A DNA stretch of 64,000 nucleotides, taken from NCBI GenBank assembly GCA_013420905.1, contig JAAXNY010000011.1, positions 930,001 to 994,000 of the forward strand. The letters are read 5' to 3'. A program made the position numbers and the translations under genes. This DNA comes from Collybia mongolica. Lineage: Eukaryota; Basidiomycota; Agaricomycetes; Agaricales; Clitocybaceae. Position 1 is the first letter of the stretch. Every line of letters begins with the position of its first letter. The notes beneath the pieces are model-generated. The model saw nothing but the letters and a program-made list of their open reading frames with translations. It did not search any database and was not told the origin of the DNA. Below, piece by piece: positions 1 to 12,076 of the stretch.

Positions 1-1983
1 ATTTACAATGCCCACCTAACAATAACTTGGCGCCGCTGGAACGGACCTGGAGGATTGCAATTGATTATATGGGTAGTATGATAGTACGGTGACATTGACG
101 TTACAAAAGCTAACCAACGTTGTAAGGATTCGGACCAAGGCTGATCAGTCCTCTCGTTCTGATTCTATGACGCATGTCACTATTCATAGTCTATCGGCCA
201 TGGGCTCTAGACTTAGAATATTGAATGTACCGCACAAGCGAGCTCCACAATGGGTGAGTCCTAGGGAAACACCGTACAATTCAATCCTAGTCTTGTCCAA
301 TGGTTACCTGCCGAATTTATTTTAGGTGAGTGTTTGGAAGCCACGCCAACCCACCCCTTGTCAAATGGTTCGCGCCTAGTTGCCCAGTTGGAATGCCAGT
401 TTCATTCGCCTCACCACATATTCAATATTGGGAAGGAGGTAAATATTGTCCCTTCAATACCTCTGCTCACAAACAATATATTAGTCGCCGGCATCTGCTA
501 TGAACTTTTGGCGAACATCTTAAGTCTTAACTAACAAGCCCCCAACATCATCATCCGGCTTTCCCCGACGCATCACGGAGTAAGTTGCAGTATTGCTCCG
601 TGTAAATTTGCTATCAAATGGCGAGACTGCACCTGATATCTCTCATAGCGGCCTGGTCCCTTGAGCACAGAAAGTGTACGGTTTTCGCCTCTAGCCGCTT
701 CTAGTTGGTCCCAGTATCAGTTGTGGTTGGGAACGTGCTGAGCGGAGATTGAAGGAATGATCAGACTCCTGCGGCCACCTGATCAGAGTCCTGGATGTGT
801 GGCTTTAATATGAATGCTTATTGACGTTGTTGAACCATCGCAGAAACCCCTTCGAATCCGATATAGCTATTCCTCTCTCGTTGTCTTTCCATCTCACCAT
901 GCTCCTTTGCACAGAGTTCAAGTTCCGTCCACTCCGGCGTTCCCTCGCCTGCCAGCGCTAACGTTGCCGATTTTCTGGTGAGCCCTGCTCAAATCGTGAT
1001 TATGATGGAGTTTAGCGCTTTCACACAGGGTAGCAGGGTAAAATGCACCTGATAACCATGAGGGAGATGAAAGCCGTGCTCTTCGACTTGATGTGCTGGC
1101 TTGGCCTGGAACCCAAGGCCTACTAAGCTCTAAGGATTCTTGTTTATCAGTAGCTGAGATCTTACCTCTCAGGACTTGTCTCTGGAAGCATGGCCCTCCG
1201 CCGACGCGTACGTCTCTATAGGTTTGATGATCATGCGTTCTCACGGGACGGACATTTAGCTTCAAGCATTCTCTGTCCTCGAATAAATCTTTGCATTCCA
1301 AGCGTCCAACATATAGTAATGACGATGCAACTTCTTTAGTCCCAATTCGCCTTTCGAACTTGACATAATGATATAGTGTGGTAATGGGTCTGAGGAGGCA
1401 CCCGCCCGCTTCTGCTGAAACTTCTGGAACGGTGGAAACGAGCCGTTCGCTTTTACACCCTTACAACCGAGCAGATTCTCCAACCTTCCATCTTTCCATT
1501 TTGGGAGTTGGTTCCCCAGACCAGACTCCCAGACTCCCAGAAAGCTTTCGCGCGCGATGCGATGTCCATCCGGTCATTTCATCGGCGTGGGTTGTGCTTC
1601 AGTTGTACCTGAACTCTCGATCTGAGAGGAAAGATCTTGTATTTTTGGAGATTTCTCCATGGCGGTGAATTTCATCTTCGGCTACCCGATCCTGACTTAT
1701 CGAAATTGTATGTAGGGCTTGGCGGCGATCGGTCGTTCATTCCGGGTATAGAGGCCGTTCTCGGCTCCTGTCAGAATAATTGGCCAGAAAATCCCCCACT
1801 TCGCCGCCACCTTGCGACACGGCACGGAGGAGAGCCAGCTGCAGTAACGATAACTCTTCTCGGCTTACCGACATCATCGCGTGGGAATTTCTGTAAAGTA
1901 GGACCCCTTTCCGAGTCGCCGTTCGAACTGTATCTTTTCAGAACCTATATTACCCCAATGACACGTCAAATCCCCCATCCACC
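1..1983. other. gene-free stretch, no supported feature
   Basis: About 2 kb upstream of the first F-box-like gene. Only short, mutually overlapping open frames are present and none resembles a known family or joins into a longer frame across plausible introns. A short CCCAGACT-type microrepeat lies near 1516-1541. The last few hundred bases probably contain the promoter of the gene starting at 1984, but I see no clear TATA box. Confidence 0.5.
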
Positions 1984-3978
1984 ATGTTGGCCCACCTGTT
2001 CGACGCTTCGCCAGAGATCTTGCAAAGAGTTGCTTTCTTTGCTATTCTTAGCTCCCCTCGCGGCCCCCCTCGCGACCTCTACAATCTCTGTTTAGTATGT
2101 CGAGCGTCGAATCGAATACTCTCAATCAGCACCGCTCAGCTTTACACGGATATGTTTACCCACAACTTCGATCCCCAGGTTCCTAAGCGCCGCATAGGCA
2201 AATTGGCTTTCCGAGAAAATGTCAAGAGGGAGTTGCAACGCCGGTTTACCTCCCTCAAGGTCTTCCGCCGAGGAAGTCTAGATGATCCACATTTGACAGA
2301 GGCATTGTGGGTTGCCTATCTTATGCTGGAGGATTCAGGAGCAAGTCAAAAAAACTTTCAGCAACTTATTGGCTCTGGTCTTCGTAAATTTCTCGATAAC
2401 TTCCTTCGAAGCCGTCTTTGCGATGGTTCGCAGGGCAACAATGGTTGGCCATTACCAAATGAAAAAAATTCCCTGGCGATTGCCCTCCTTTGGCTTTCGT
2501 CCTCACAATGTCAGTACCTTTGGTTTCATAATGACATATTGTTTTTATTTCTCGCACAGCATCGGTGAACGTCGAAAGTGATGTAGGACGGAACAAGATG
2601 ATGCAACTTCTTGAACCATTTGTGTTTGCGGCATTCCGCGTGCGTCTTCATTTAATCGAAACCCGTTTTTGACCGTTCCTAATCTAGACTAGTATCCCAT
2701 TTTCACGACTCTGGAGAGTTGTTTCGACCCAACAACGTTTGATCCTCGGACTCGAGTAACAAGTATTCATGGTCCTTATCCCCCTCTCCCTCTCGCCCCC
2801 CGAGAAGTGTCGTATTTTGGAAGCATCGCGTACACGGCCTGCGTCCCTTCCGCTCCACTTTTCGCATCTTTATCGTATTTTGCTCGTCACGAGAGAATGG
2901 AGCCTGCGATACCGCCACACCTTATCGAGGCTAAACGACAAACCCGCGAGGAAGCCGACGCATTAGGCCAAATAGGGCCAACGATTGACGACATGTTGCA
3001 TTTTATTCATCAGTGTAGGACGCGCTTCGCAGATTTTCCCGCTACTGAATTTGGCAATCAGTCGCCATCGCTGACTTTAGGCCAGCCAACTCCATACAGG
3101 ATGGGGACACTCACAGGTCGCTGGCAAGGGTCATATATTGTATGCGAGATCAAAATTTTCTACAGAGAATTTCTGACAGCCGCCGCAGATGCCGTTTATG
3201 GAAGATTATCAACAGTGGCTGGGGGAATTACCCGCGCCGTCAGAGTTCCCGGCTACGGGGAGATTTCCGTTGTACGCTACACTTCAAGAGCATTTTACCC
3301 GCAATGTAAATTCTATGATTCCGCGGGATGGCACGGAGCAAGGCACTCTCAATGCATGGTTGCCTTCGGGTTGTCGCTGGGCTGAAACGCCAGTATGTCG
3401 TCAATTAACCAAAGCTTATCTAGCCTCATTGACGCCGTCATTCTGTAGAATGGTATCGAGGTCTTCGATTCTGATGGCACCTTCAGGACATTCTACGAGA
3501 CTTTCAAAATTGGTGAAAGCTCCAACAAGTATGACGACGTCGTGGATGTCCTTATTACAGGCAAGGTTCGTAAACTCTCGTGTTCTGAGGCATATGTAGC
3601 ATAATCCTTCTTAATAGACAGATGACCGGCATGCGGCTGCATGGGGGGGCTTCAATTTCCTTGGACGTATACGTCTCTCGGACGGTCTGATAGTGGTGTC
3701 GAGAGAAGCGGTACGTCCTGGTTATTGTGAGCGTTGATACCTGCCTTAATCAATCTCATAATTAGCTTGGAGGCACTGGCACCGAACTGTTGAGGGGATA
3801 TGGTACGTAACACTTTGGCGTAAAATCTCGTCGAGTAATCTTCCTCTCAGTCACATCTTCACAAAATCTCGTCGGGCGACGCAAACATGTCTCTGACGGG
3901 ACCCAACCTGCGCAATGGGAATCTACGTTCAGTCTTTGTAAAGACCACACGACACCCATGCTTGGATCAACCAGCTGA
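1984..3978 (+). CDS. F-box-like protein, tandem copy 1
   Basis: A member of a family common in Agaricomycetes: an N-terminal F-box-like helix, a long middle part, and a C-terminal domain of unknown function. The start gives the helix 'SPEILQRVAFFAIL' at residues 9-22. The first intron is about 2510-2559. Further exons carry 'TGRWQGSYI' (about 3115-3140), an 'IRLSDGLIVVSRE' strand (about 3665-3710) and 'GTGTELLRGY' (3774-3803). A last exon gives 'VTSSQNLVGRR' and stops at 3976-3978. F-box proteins are usually substrate adaptors of SCF ubiquitin ligases; that role is inferred here and the target is unknown. The next gene is a paralogue in the same orientation. The exon between about 2640 and 2815 is the least certain part. 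Confidence is good for family and gene end, moderate for exact exons. Confidence 0.75.
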
Positions 3979-4221
3979 CGTTCTATAACACTCCAAAATA
4001 CCACAGAAGATTGAAGCGTCTATCCTATACATAGTACATACCACATGTAATAGCTACTGTACTTAGCACGAACCTGCCAGCGCATAAAAATTCGCTTAAT
4101 AGGGGGGCCTTGTCACCAATTGATCTCCGGATACCCGGTATTGAAATAAGCCTCGTGACATGAGCCGCACTTTGTCCGTCATTAATTGACTGGTTCCGTT
4201 CATCTCTTCGCCACCACAATC

Positions 4222-6127
4222 ATGGCTGCAACGCTGGCATCTGTCCCGCAGGAAATCCTCGAGCACATCGCGTTCTTTTCTGCCACTCAAGCTTTCTTGG
4301 GGCCTCCATCTGCTCTAGTGCCTTTACTAAGCACCTGCCGCAGAATTCATTCCCGTCTCTCGATCAACGCAAACCATCATCTCTATGCAAACGTCTTTGC
4401 TCACAAATTCGACATCGCCCCTGTTATTCGTCGTTTAGGCCCGGACCGAACGACTCCTTACGTCCTTGCTCGCGAACTTCAACGCCGATGCTTCTACCTC
4501 AAGCGAATCCGGGGTCGGTTGGATTCGACCGTGAAGATTTTGAGGGACACTGATGATGGCGATTACGATGGTGGCATCCTTCATGGATTGTTGTCAAACG
4601 CGTATATCCTGATGTTGGAAAACGAGGGGAAGAATGAGCAGCAACTCCGAGAGTATGGAAGCGTTGACGCTTGGCTAAAGGATTACTGGTTTGAAGAATT
4701 AGGCGCTTCTCGTGCTAAAGCGTCCATACGCATGGATATATGGCTTGCTGATACCGAAGAGCGAGCTCTGGCGATGTGGTTATTTTGGTTCTTGTTGAAA
4801 CCTAGTAAGCTGTGGTAGCTCGAATAATGGGGCATTGTTAACCTTCAATTTAGGTGATTATATAAAAGACGATAAAGCCTCATGGACAGCCCTGAATATA
4901 TTGAAAGTTTTTGCATTGGGCGCTCACAAGGTCGGATTCGTAATGCTTGTGATGCAGCTGTTGTACTCATCGTTCACCTCTTCAGTACGACCTGACCCGT
5001 CCTTCTTGGGTCGATTTCGCCCCTGCCACTACAACTATCAAACCGAAGGCAGGGATACATTACTCCGAAGCGCGGCGGCTTACCCCTCCACCTCTTGCCA
5101 CACCTGCCATTCTTTCATATTTAACACTAGTCAATCAGTTAACAGAAGGAGTTGGACATACACCTCTAACGCCATCTCATTCTTCAGTAGTCATACGACG
5201 AAGCCATGAATGGGAGTGTGAGTGGGGCAGATGCCTCAGTCTCGGACAGCCAGACTGCGACAAGACCTTGACCGACTCATTCAGACCGGGGAGGTAGGCC
5301 TAATCTATAATTGTCAGATCATCGGTTACTTACAACTCTTTCAGTATCGAGGGGGTATGGGAAGGGGTATTCACTGTTCGTGTTCCAGCCTGGTGATCGC
5401 CTTTGCCTCTAATGCGGTCACATTGTAGTACACGGAATTCACGGCATATACAGCCCTTTTAACCGGTGCACCCCCCCAGACACTTCAGAAGAGCATGGTT
5501 GTGCGACATCGTCAAACTTGGAAACTACGCGAGCACCACCTCATCGCGTCTGACCCATACTCAGATTCTGGGATCGATCTGGATATGGACACTATTCATC
5601 CACTACCTGCTGGAGACCCTTTGAGATCTTACTTCCCAACCGGGACACAGATCAGGGAACACCGAGACGGAATTGAGGTCCAAGAGGCCAACTGCACAAA
5701 CATTCTCCATTACCGGAGGGCACCCACCACAAGTCGACAACGTTCAGACGATGACTGCTATTCTTCTTATGTCCAGGATGTGATTATAACTGGGGAGGTA
5801 AGAAGTGTAATTGAGTTGGTCATCTCCATATTTAGACTTTTTCCAGGGACACTCAGCATGGGGACAATTTAATCTTATTGGGCGAATAAGGCCCTGTGAC
5901 GGCTTTGTTAGCCTTTCCAAAGAATACGTCGGTCTCCCCCCTTCTCTCCTAACGACATCTCACATTAACTTTATTTTTAGGTTGACGGGGATCGAGGTAA
6001 ATGGCTCTACCGAGGATATCTTGTCGGTAATATTCATGGCAATCTTGCTGGACGTTGGCGGGATACTTTAAGCCCCGCAGAAGTTCCAGGCTACGAAGGC
6101 TGCTTTACCATGAGCCGGCGCAGGTGA
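4222..6127 (+). CDS. F-box-like protein, tandem copy 2
   Basis: Paralogue of the gene just upstream, separated by about 240 bp. The chosen Met gives the F-box-like start 'VPQEILEHIAFF'; a Met 12 codons earlier is possible. Exon 1 runs to about 4810 and encodes a helical N-terminal part. Later exons carry 'RYDL'-type sequence (about 4985), 'GVWEGVFT' (about 5350), 'MVVRHRQTWKLREHHL' (5495-5540), 'VIITGE' then 'GQFNLIGRIRPCDGFVSLS' (about 5865-5920), and a final exon with 'WLYRGYLVGNIHGNLAGRWR' ending 'CFTMSRRR' with the stop at 6125-6127. Introns at about 5371-5427 and 5797-5836 remove in-frame stops. Relative to copy 1 the blocks occur in the same order but diverge strongly in the middle. A role as a ubiquitin-ligase adaptor is inference from the F-box. 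Confidence 0.72.
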
Positions 6128-6479
6128 TGGGTACGCTACTCACATCGAACCGACGTGTGGAAGTATGGTTCAACCATTGTAGATTCGTATACTACTATAA
6201 CATTTCTTACTCTTGAATCTTGTATCTATTCGCCTTTGGAATATTTGGAATATCGTTGTCCACAATCATGACATCATCATAGCCAATATATATAACACAG
6301 CCACGATTCATGTACCATCATTGTCTCTCTCTCTCAGGTTCATTTTACAGCACAAATCGGCTGTGAGCATTGTAATCCAGATACAAGTATAAAATAAGAA
6401 AAATCTCTACTCACTCTCCTATATCGCTACGCATCTTCCATATTTCTCATTGTCAAGTCTCAAAGATAGCGTCTTTGTG

Positions 6480-8267
6480 ATGTCCACACCCCAAGCTATT
6501 CTGGAGAATGCGACGTATCATTCGAGAATATTGAATTCCATTGCCGAACTAGATTATGTGACGTCGGCTTTGGCTCAGCAAACTGCTTACCTCAAGGAGA
6601 TCGAGGCTCAGCACAAACGGAGCGAGGACAAACTGAAGAAGCTGTCGGAAACCACCAAGAAGGAGCGTAAAGAACATGAGGATCTTCGCGACTCCACGGC
6701 ACGGAGACTAGCCCACAAAATAACTGGCAGGAAAGAAAAGTTCAAAGAGAGAGAAAATAAGGAAGAGCGGTACGCACTCAACCACCTCGGTGACCTTCAA
6801 TTCAACAATTTTAAATCGTCATTCAAGTGAATTTGTGGAAGCTCTCGAACGAGAACTCACGGAGAGAGATAGTTTGAACGTACTGTCCCGACTGTTGGCA
6901 GAAGCGAAGGAAGTCGTGAGTCCTTAATCTATCGGCCCCATATCCTCACTGAAGGATGCCACTTGGGATCTAGAACGCAGAGCTTTCAGCCAAATCAATT
7001 CAATTCGAATCGCTAAAGAAAGAACTTGTCGATCTTTATAGTCATATATTCGATGGCCCCACTGCAGGTATGTAAAGAGAAACGACTCTATGGATTGGTG
7101 GAATTTAACTGTCTTCAAGAGTTTCCTGATGACGACAGACTGGAGTACCATCTTCAAACGTCACAATCTCTTCACGATCAAATCCAAAATACTCTTAATA
7201 CGGAATGCCAGGCTGCCGAAATTCTCGCCAGGGCGGATCGAACCATGGCAGCTTGCCAGACTAAAATACAGGAAGCTCTGGGCTATTCTCAGTGGGGTAC
7301 GCTCCTATTGATTCTTCGGTCTCTCTTTTGTCTTGAACTGACTTTGTAATGAACAGATATGTGGGGTGGTGGAGGGTGAGTACACTGATTTACGCATGGA
7401 ACGTGCACCCCTAAAGCGACTGTCAGCTGACGCGTAAACGTTCTAGCATGAGTGATATAATGGAGCGCAATTCCCTGAGTATGGCTCAGTCACTTGCCAC
7501 CCAAGTTGAGATGTTGTGCTTACAGGCACGAAATGTGTCCCCGTTTGTGGAACCAATCGGACGGTTGTCTGTTGCGCAAGGGTAAGCTTCGATCATGCCC
7601 TTTGGCATGGTACACGAGGCTGAAAATGGAAGTTTTGACCCAGATCTCTGATGAGTGACGTGTTCTTCGACAACATATTTACCGACATGGCCTTCCACAG
7701 TATGTCCACGCTGTTCTTTTGTCATTGGCCGATGAAAATCAGTCTTATGTGGCCATTTTCAGGGAAAATCCAAGATTCAGCAGCAGATCTGGCTCGCGTT
7801 CGCACCCGCGTAGGTTTGCGTTCACTTCGGGGACTTCAATAATCATTGATACATCTCCATACATGCAGTTGAAGGCGCAGAGGGACTCGGCTACACATCG
7901 AGCTGACACAGCGGGCTCTCAGCTAATGGAAGCGTCACAGTCATTGGAGGAATCTCGTAAAGCGCTTTACGATTTTAGACAAGCCACTTTTCAGCGTGTG
8001 GTCGCAGAGCGAAGTGACATAAACCCTTCAGAACGGCCTCCAAGTTATCACGGGCCGGAGAGTCTGCCAGCAGAACCAACAGTGGCGCTCAATATTCCTG
8101 AACCGTTGGTGCCACAGGATGCGCATACCTTTCCCGTCCCTCCAAATTGGGGAAACAGTAAATGTCATTTTTCGCCTATGACTATAAATAACCCTGTCTT
8201 TCTAGAGAACCCATATGCAGCTGCCCTTGTCAGGAGAACCTCTGCTGAACAAAACAGCGGAGCATGA
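6480..8267 (+). CDS. conserved Agaricomycete helical/coiled-coil protein
   Basis: I recognise this as a family found widely in mushroom-forming fungi but without a known function. The chosen Met gives 'MSTPQAILENATYHSRIL'; a Met ten codons upstream is possible. The N-terminal third is charged and helical: 'QQTAYLKEIEAQ', then 'LRDSTARRLAHKITGRKEKF', then 'EFVEALERELTERD'. Middle exons give 'KKELVDLYSHIFDGPTA', 'FPDDDRLEYHLQ' and 'RADRTMAACQTKIQEALGYSQW'. Next come 'DMWGGGG' and the block 'MSDVFFDNIFTDMAFH' (7651-7698). The last exon (from about 7865) is another helix followed by a proline-rich tail with 'PPSYHGPESLP'. Introns are about 50-70 bases, with donors such as gtacgc (about 6767), gtgagt (about 6916) and gtatgt (about 7068). 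Probably cytosolic, since no membrane segment or signal peptide is visible. Confidence 0.75.
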
Positions 8268-9602
8268 TGCCGAAAGGGAAACAGGTTCAAACAATGCAGG
8301 CCCCGGATGTGTCTAATATTAGCGGTTCTCAGTACTAACTTCTGGTAATATTCATAAGTTACCCCATTTTTACTTCTTGACGTTGTATGACCGGGTGCTG
8401 AAGGCTTGACGCAGGTTGGGATCGAACACGAATACATGTGTAGATCAGATCCTCACTTGATAATTTTTACTCCGAGGGCTTAATCTATAATACGTTTACG
8501 CGCCGCAACTGTAGTGGGCGGGGCCAGGGGCCCGAAGGAACGCGGTTTCTTCGATCCCTCCCCGCCCAGGGATGTCTTTGGTTAGCGCAGTTCAGGGACT
8601 TTAACCCCAAAACACTCCGAGGCATCGCACTTTTAATTCCCGTCCTTCTTGCCGTTTGTAAGAGATTATGAAAAGCTAGCGCCCAACACTCTTCCGAGTC
8701 CATATGGAACACGGCAGGCGACAAATTTGACCCGGTTGACCTGCGCCTTGTTTATGACAATACCATGGCTTTAATTCGAGTCATCGGTGGACACTATTAC
8801 TTGACTCCGGGCCCGTGTTTGTATTCCATGGCCACGAGCCTCCCCCTTATCGACCAAACTTTATTCGCAGCGAGACGTATTCCTCCAGAGGTCAGCGTCT
8901 CTGAACGGGTCTAGGAAACATGATCCGCTTGATAATATCTTGCCTCAGGCTGAATATCCTGTGGTTCTAAATGACAATTTTCTTAATATCTGAAGGAGAT
9001 TTTTAGTTTAGGGCCTAGATTAGGCAGTTAGCACCATGGCTCCCACTTAGGACGCCACGCATGTTATGCACGTTGCACAGGCTTTGATAGCTTGAATCGT
9101 TTCTTAACCGTAACTCCCTCCGATCCCAGTATTGAGGTTGTATCATATAGTGCTATGTCTATCTGGCAAATGAGGGGTTCCTCCGCGAAAGGTCTGATTC
9201 CATGGAACACTGATATTGTGGATCGTTTTTTTGAGTGCCTGCTTCCTGTGTAAAATGGGGGGGGGAGGGTAATATTATTTGATAGGGGGTATGAGTTGCT
9301 GGAGCTTGACGCCGCAACTCATCTTGGCTGTCAGGTGAGTTTGAGTTTTAGGCCCGGAGGCCGATGGCAGACAAAAATAGAACAACCTCATCATTTCAGC
9401 AAGGCTATGATTGATGTGGCACAAGAAGTGTGAAGTGTTGTGAAAGTTGGAAAATATGGACATGAGGTGTTAGTTTACAGAATGTGGAATACATGTACAT
9501 AGTTCGTGAATGCGTGATATGGTGGTGGGGATGCTGATTTCGGGCAGTCTGTGGGTCAGTCTGCTGATCTTCCTGTTCTTGACACCACTCACAAACAGAC
9601 TG
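8268..9602. other. intergenic, no supported gene
   Basis: No gene is supported here. One stop-free stretch on + (about 8670-8915) is discussed under findings. A G-rich tract occurs near 9256-9267. The 3' ends of two genes face this region, so it should hold their terminators; I see no distinctive polyadenylation signal to place. Confidence 0.4.
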
Positions 9603-10093
9603 TCACAGCTCCATGACCAGAACCAGTAGAGTTATCTCTACTGTTGCGACTACTGCGGTTACCGCCAATACAATCCAGCCGGCAGTAATGAAGGGACGCC
9701 CGAAAATCCGAGTGCCTTTCTGCCCTACGGTCTTCAATCCAGTTTCGCGCGGTGGTTCCGTCCGCCAGCGATCCGAGAAATCATTATTGGAATGACGAGC
9801 TCGTAGATATGCTAGTATGAACAGGAGTGCTCCGAGTACAGCAAAGAGAATTCCAACTTCATGGCACGATGAGCTATTGAATCGATCTGGGCAAATCCCA
9901 TAGACTCACTTCGATAGAATCGACGGTCAAAGAGTCGCAAAATCGTTAATGAGGAGCCCAAGTTTCCCAGAGCTGTCCTGCTATAGGCCCCATGGAACGT
10001 TCGTTGGCGCGCTCTCAGCTCTACGAGCTCATTGATGTCGACTGGTTCAAAAGATTCTCTTCGATGTCCCCTGCGTACGTTTGAGTATAACGT
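9603..10093 (-). CDS. DUF202-like small membrane protein (5' end unresolved)
   Basis: The last two exons are clear on the minus strand. The upstream exon (about 10093-9910) encodes 'ELVELRARQRTFHGAYSRT' followed by 'ALGNLGSSLTILRLFDRRFY'. A 53-base intron (9909-9857, gtgagt...gaag) joins it to the last exon. That exon encodes 'IGILFAVLGALLFILAYLRA' (membrane segment), 'RHSNNDFSDRW', 'VGQKGTRIFGRPFITAGW' and a second membrane segment, ending 'VLVMEL' with the stop at 9605-9603. The RQRTF...RTALGNLG pattern followed by two or three membrane helices is what I know from the DUF202 family in basidiomycetes; DUF202 is also the membrane module of VTC proteins. The first exon was not found: an in-frame stop lies just upstream of about 10095, so an acceptor must lie near 10093-10100. 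Function unknown. Confidence 0.68.
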
Positions 10094-10393
10094 CTGGTCT
10101 CCGTATCAGTTGGACTCAACCAACCTAAACCTGTGGCTCATAATATATATCGTACACTGCCTTCTCAAGTTGGCCGCCCAGAGTTGGACTACCAGCGGTT
10201 CGACGTTGTGAATGGTAAGAAGCAAAGGACTATGTTACATAACGGGATCATTCTGGTGTAAAGCTGCGTTGCCATTACTCGGGTTGAGTTACTGATGTCA
10301 CGTGATGGGAAAAACGATCAGAAATTTTGTGAAGCGACAAACTCAGTTCTCATAGTATTCACTGACACATTCCGTGGATTGTCTGCTTCAAAA

Positions 10394-11851
10394 ATGGCTC
10401 TTGCGGGCGCACTCAGCTTGAGTATAAGGCTGAACTCGTTACGGCTTGCAGGGAATAGGTGCGTTGATCAATAACTTGGATAGTGAACTCCGGTGATGAT
10501 GTAGACCAGGTTAGCACCTCAAACAGTGTGCTGCTCGCGTTTGTCTAATGCACGGTCTTTCTCTTCTATCTTACGCGTGAGGAGTCCTTCAAAAGCATGG
10601 AAACCCCCGAACTTATATCCCGTTGTAGCATTCGACGCGTCGGAGGGGGGCCATTCAGATTATTGCGCTAGGCGTGCGAAGCTACACGAAACCTACCTCC
10701 GAATCGTCAACAGCAGCGTCGAGTACATCTGTCGGTGAAACAATAGTGCCAGAGACAACATCACCAGTCGCAGGGGCCTCAATAGACCAAGCCGTAACCT
10801 TAGCGGAGGTGCCACCTCCCGATTCTTCGTCCTTAGCGGATATTCTCCCTGATTTCGTGGACACCGCCGTTTTCAACTTGCCTCCAGCACTTCAATACGG
10901 CGATCTCGCTGCTTTGGGGCTAGTCAGCTGGACACCCGCGGGCCTGATTCGTTGGAGTCTCGAAATCATCAATGTCACCACGGGTCTGCCTTGGTTTTGG
11001 ACAATTGTTGCTGGGAGCATTTTCTGGAAGGTTATCCTCGTTCCCCTCTCTGTCCAGGGCCTCAGGAACTCTGCACGCCTCCTGCCCCTCCAACCCAAAA
11101 TCAAGGAGTTCCAAGATGAAATGGCTAAACTTCGCGTCAGCGGCGATAAACTCGCACTGCAGCGCCACGCTCTAAAGATGCGAAAAACATATAACGATGC
11201 TGGTGTCAACATGGGGATGTCGGCCTTGATTCCTATCATTCAGATTCCAATAACGCTGGGAATGTTTTTCGGCGTTAAGGCGATGTGCACATTGCCTGTG
11301 GTCCAGATGACATATAGTGGACTGTCAATCTTGCCAGACCTGACGGTTCCAGACCCATACATGGTTCTTCCTGTCCTTCTTTGTGCCGCAGTAAATGCCC
11401 AGATCTCCGTGAGTTTTATGTGGTTGTCATATGCCTAAGCTGACGTTTACGTTCTTCAAGATCGGTGCCGCCGAGTTAAACCTCACTGAGCGACCGGAGA
11501 TGGGTCATATCATGAACGGCCTTCGCCTTCTCTCGGGTGTTGGTATTTTCGTCATGAATTCTTTCCCCTCAGTTAGAATGCGTTCTTTGGCTTGCGTTTG
11601 TTCTTTGCTGATGCTTATGGTATTTTCAGGGCCTGCTTGTGGCGCTTGTCACAACTAGTTTTGCGACTACTCTTCAGTCATTAGCATTTCAATATCCGCC
11701 TATACGAAAAGCTCTCGATATCCCTTCGGTGCCACCCCACTTACGAGGCAAGTTACCGAGCCTGAAGTCATCTTTCATGTATGTTATCGAGAGGTGGCAG
11801 GCCAAGGTGGCCGAAGCCAAAACTCAAGCAAAGCAACCGAGGAGACGATAG
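10394..11851 (+). CDS. OXA1: mitochondrial inner-membrane insertase Oxa1 (YidC/Alb3/Oxa1 family)
   Basis: Inserts mitochondrially encoded and conserved-sorted proteins into the inner membrane. Exon 1 starts 'MALAGALSLSIRLNSLRLAG', a basic amphipathic sequence fitting a mitochondrial presequence. The main exon (from about 10630) carries the family core: 'GLPWFWTIVAGSIFWKVILV' (TM), 'PLSVQGLRNSARLLPLQPKI', a matrix helix 'LALQRHALKMRKTYNDAGVN', then 'ALIPIIQIPITLGMFFGVK'. An intron after 'NAQISV' (about 11407) leads to 'GAAELNLTERPEMGHIMNGL' and 'SGVGIFVMNSFP'. A further intron (about 11570-11630) leads to 'LLVALVTTSFATTLQSLAFQ' and a basic C-terminal tail ending 'KQPRRR', as expected for the ribosome-binding tail. 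Joins between exon 1 and about 10630 are less certain. Confidence 0.9.
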
Positions 11852-12076
11852 ACTATAGACATATATTACTTATATATAATCATATTACCAGTACCCCTTG
11901 ATCATCTGGTCGACTCAACTCATTTTAATGTTGACTTTTTGGTGGTGATAGAAAAGTTGACCCTTATTTACAAGCTGAATATAAAGGTTATACGTAAGCG
12001 AAACGTAGTGATTTTGTCCGAACATTCAACTTGTAGAAAGCTGAGCACTTGACTGTGCTTTCACACGACGCTCACC

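Noticed and set aside
918..1301. 127-codon frame on the minus strand upstream of the F-box tandem
   Set aside because: No recognisable motif, low-complexity arginine/serine composition and no splice continuation.
1637..2095. 152-codon plus-strand frame overlapping the start of the first F-box-like gene
   Set aside because: Overlaps a gene with clear family resemblance in another frame; looks like a shadow frame.
8399..8425. GTTCGATCC-like sequence on the minus strand, resembling a tRNA B box
   Set aside because: No matching acceptor stem, A box or cloverleaf could be built around it.
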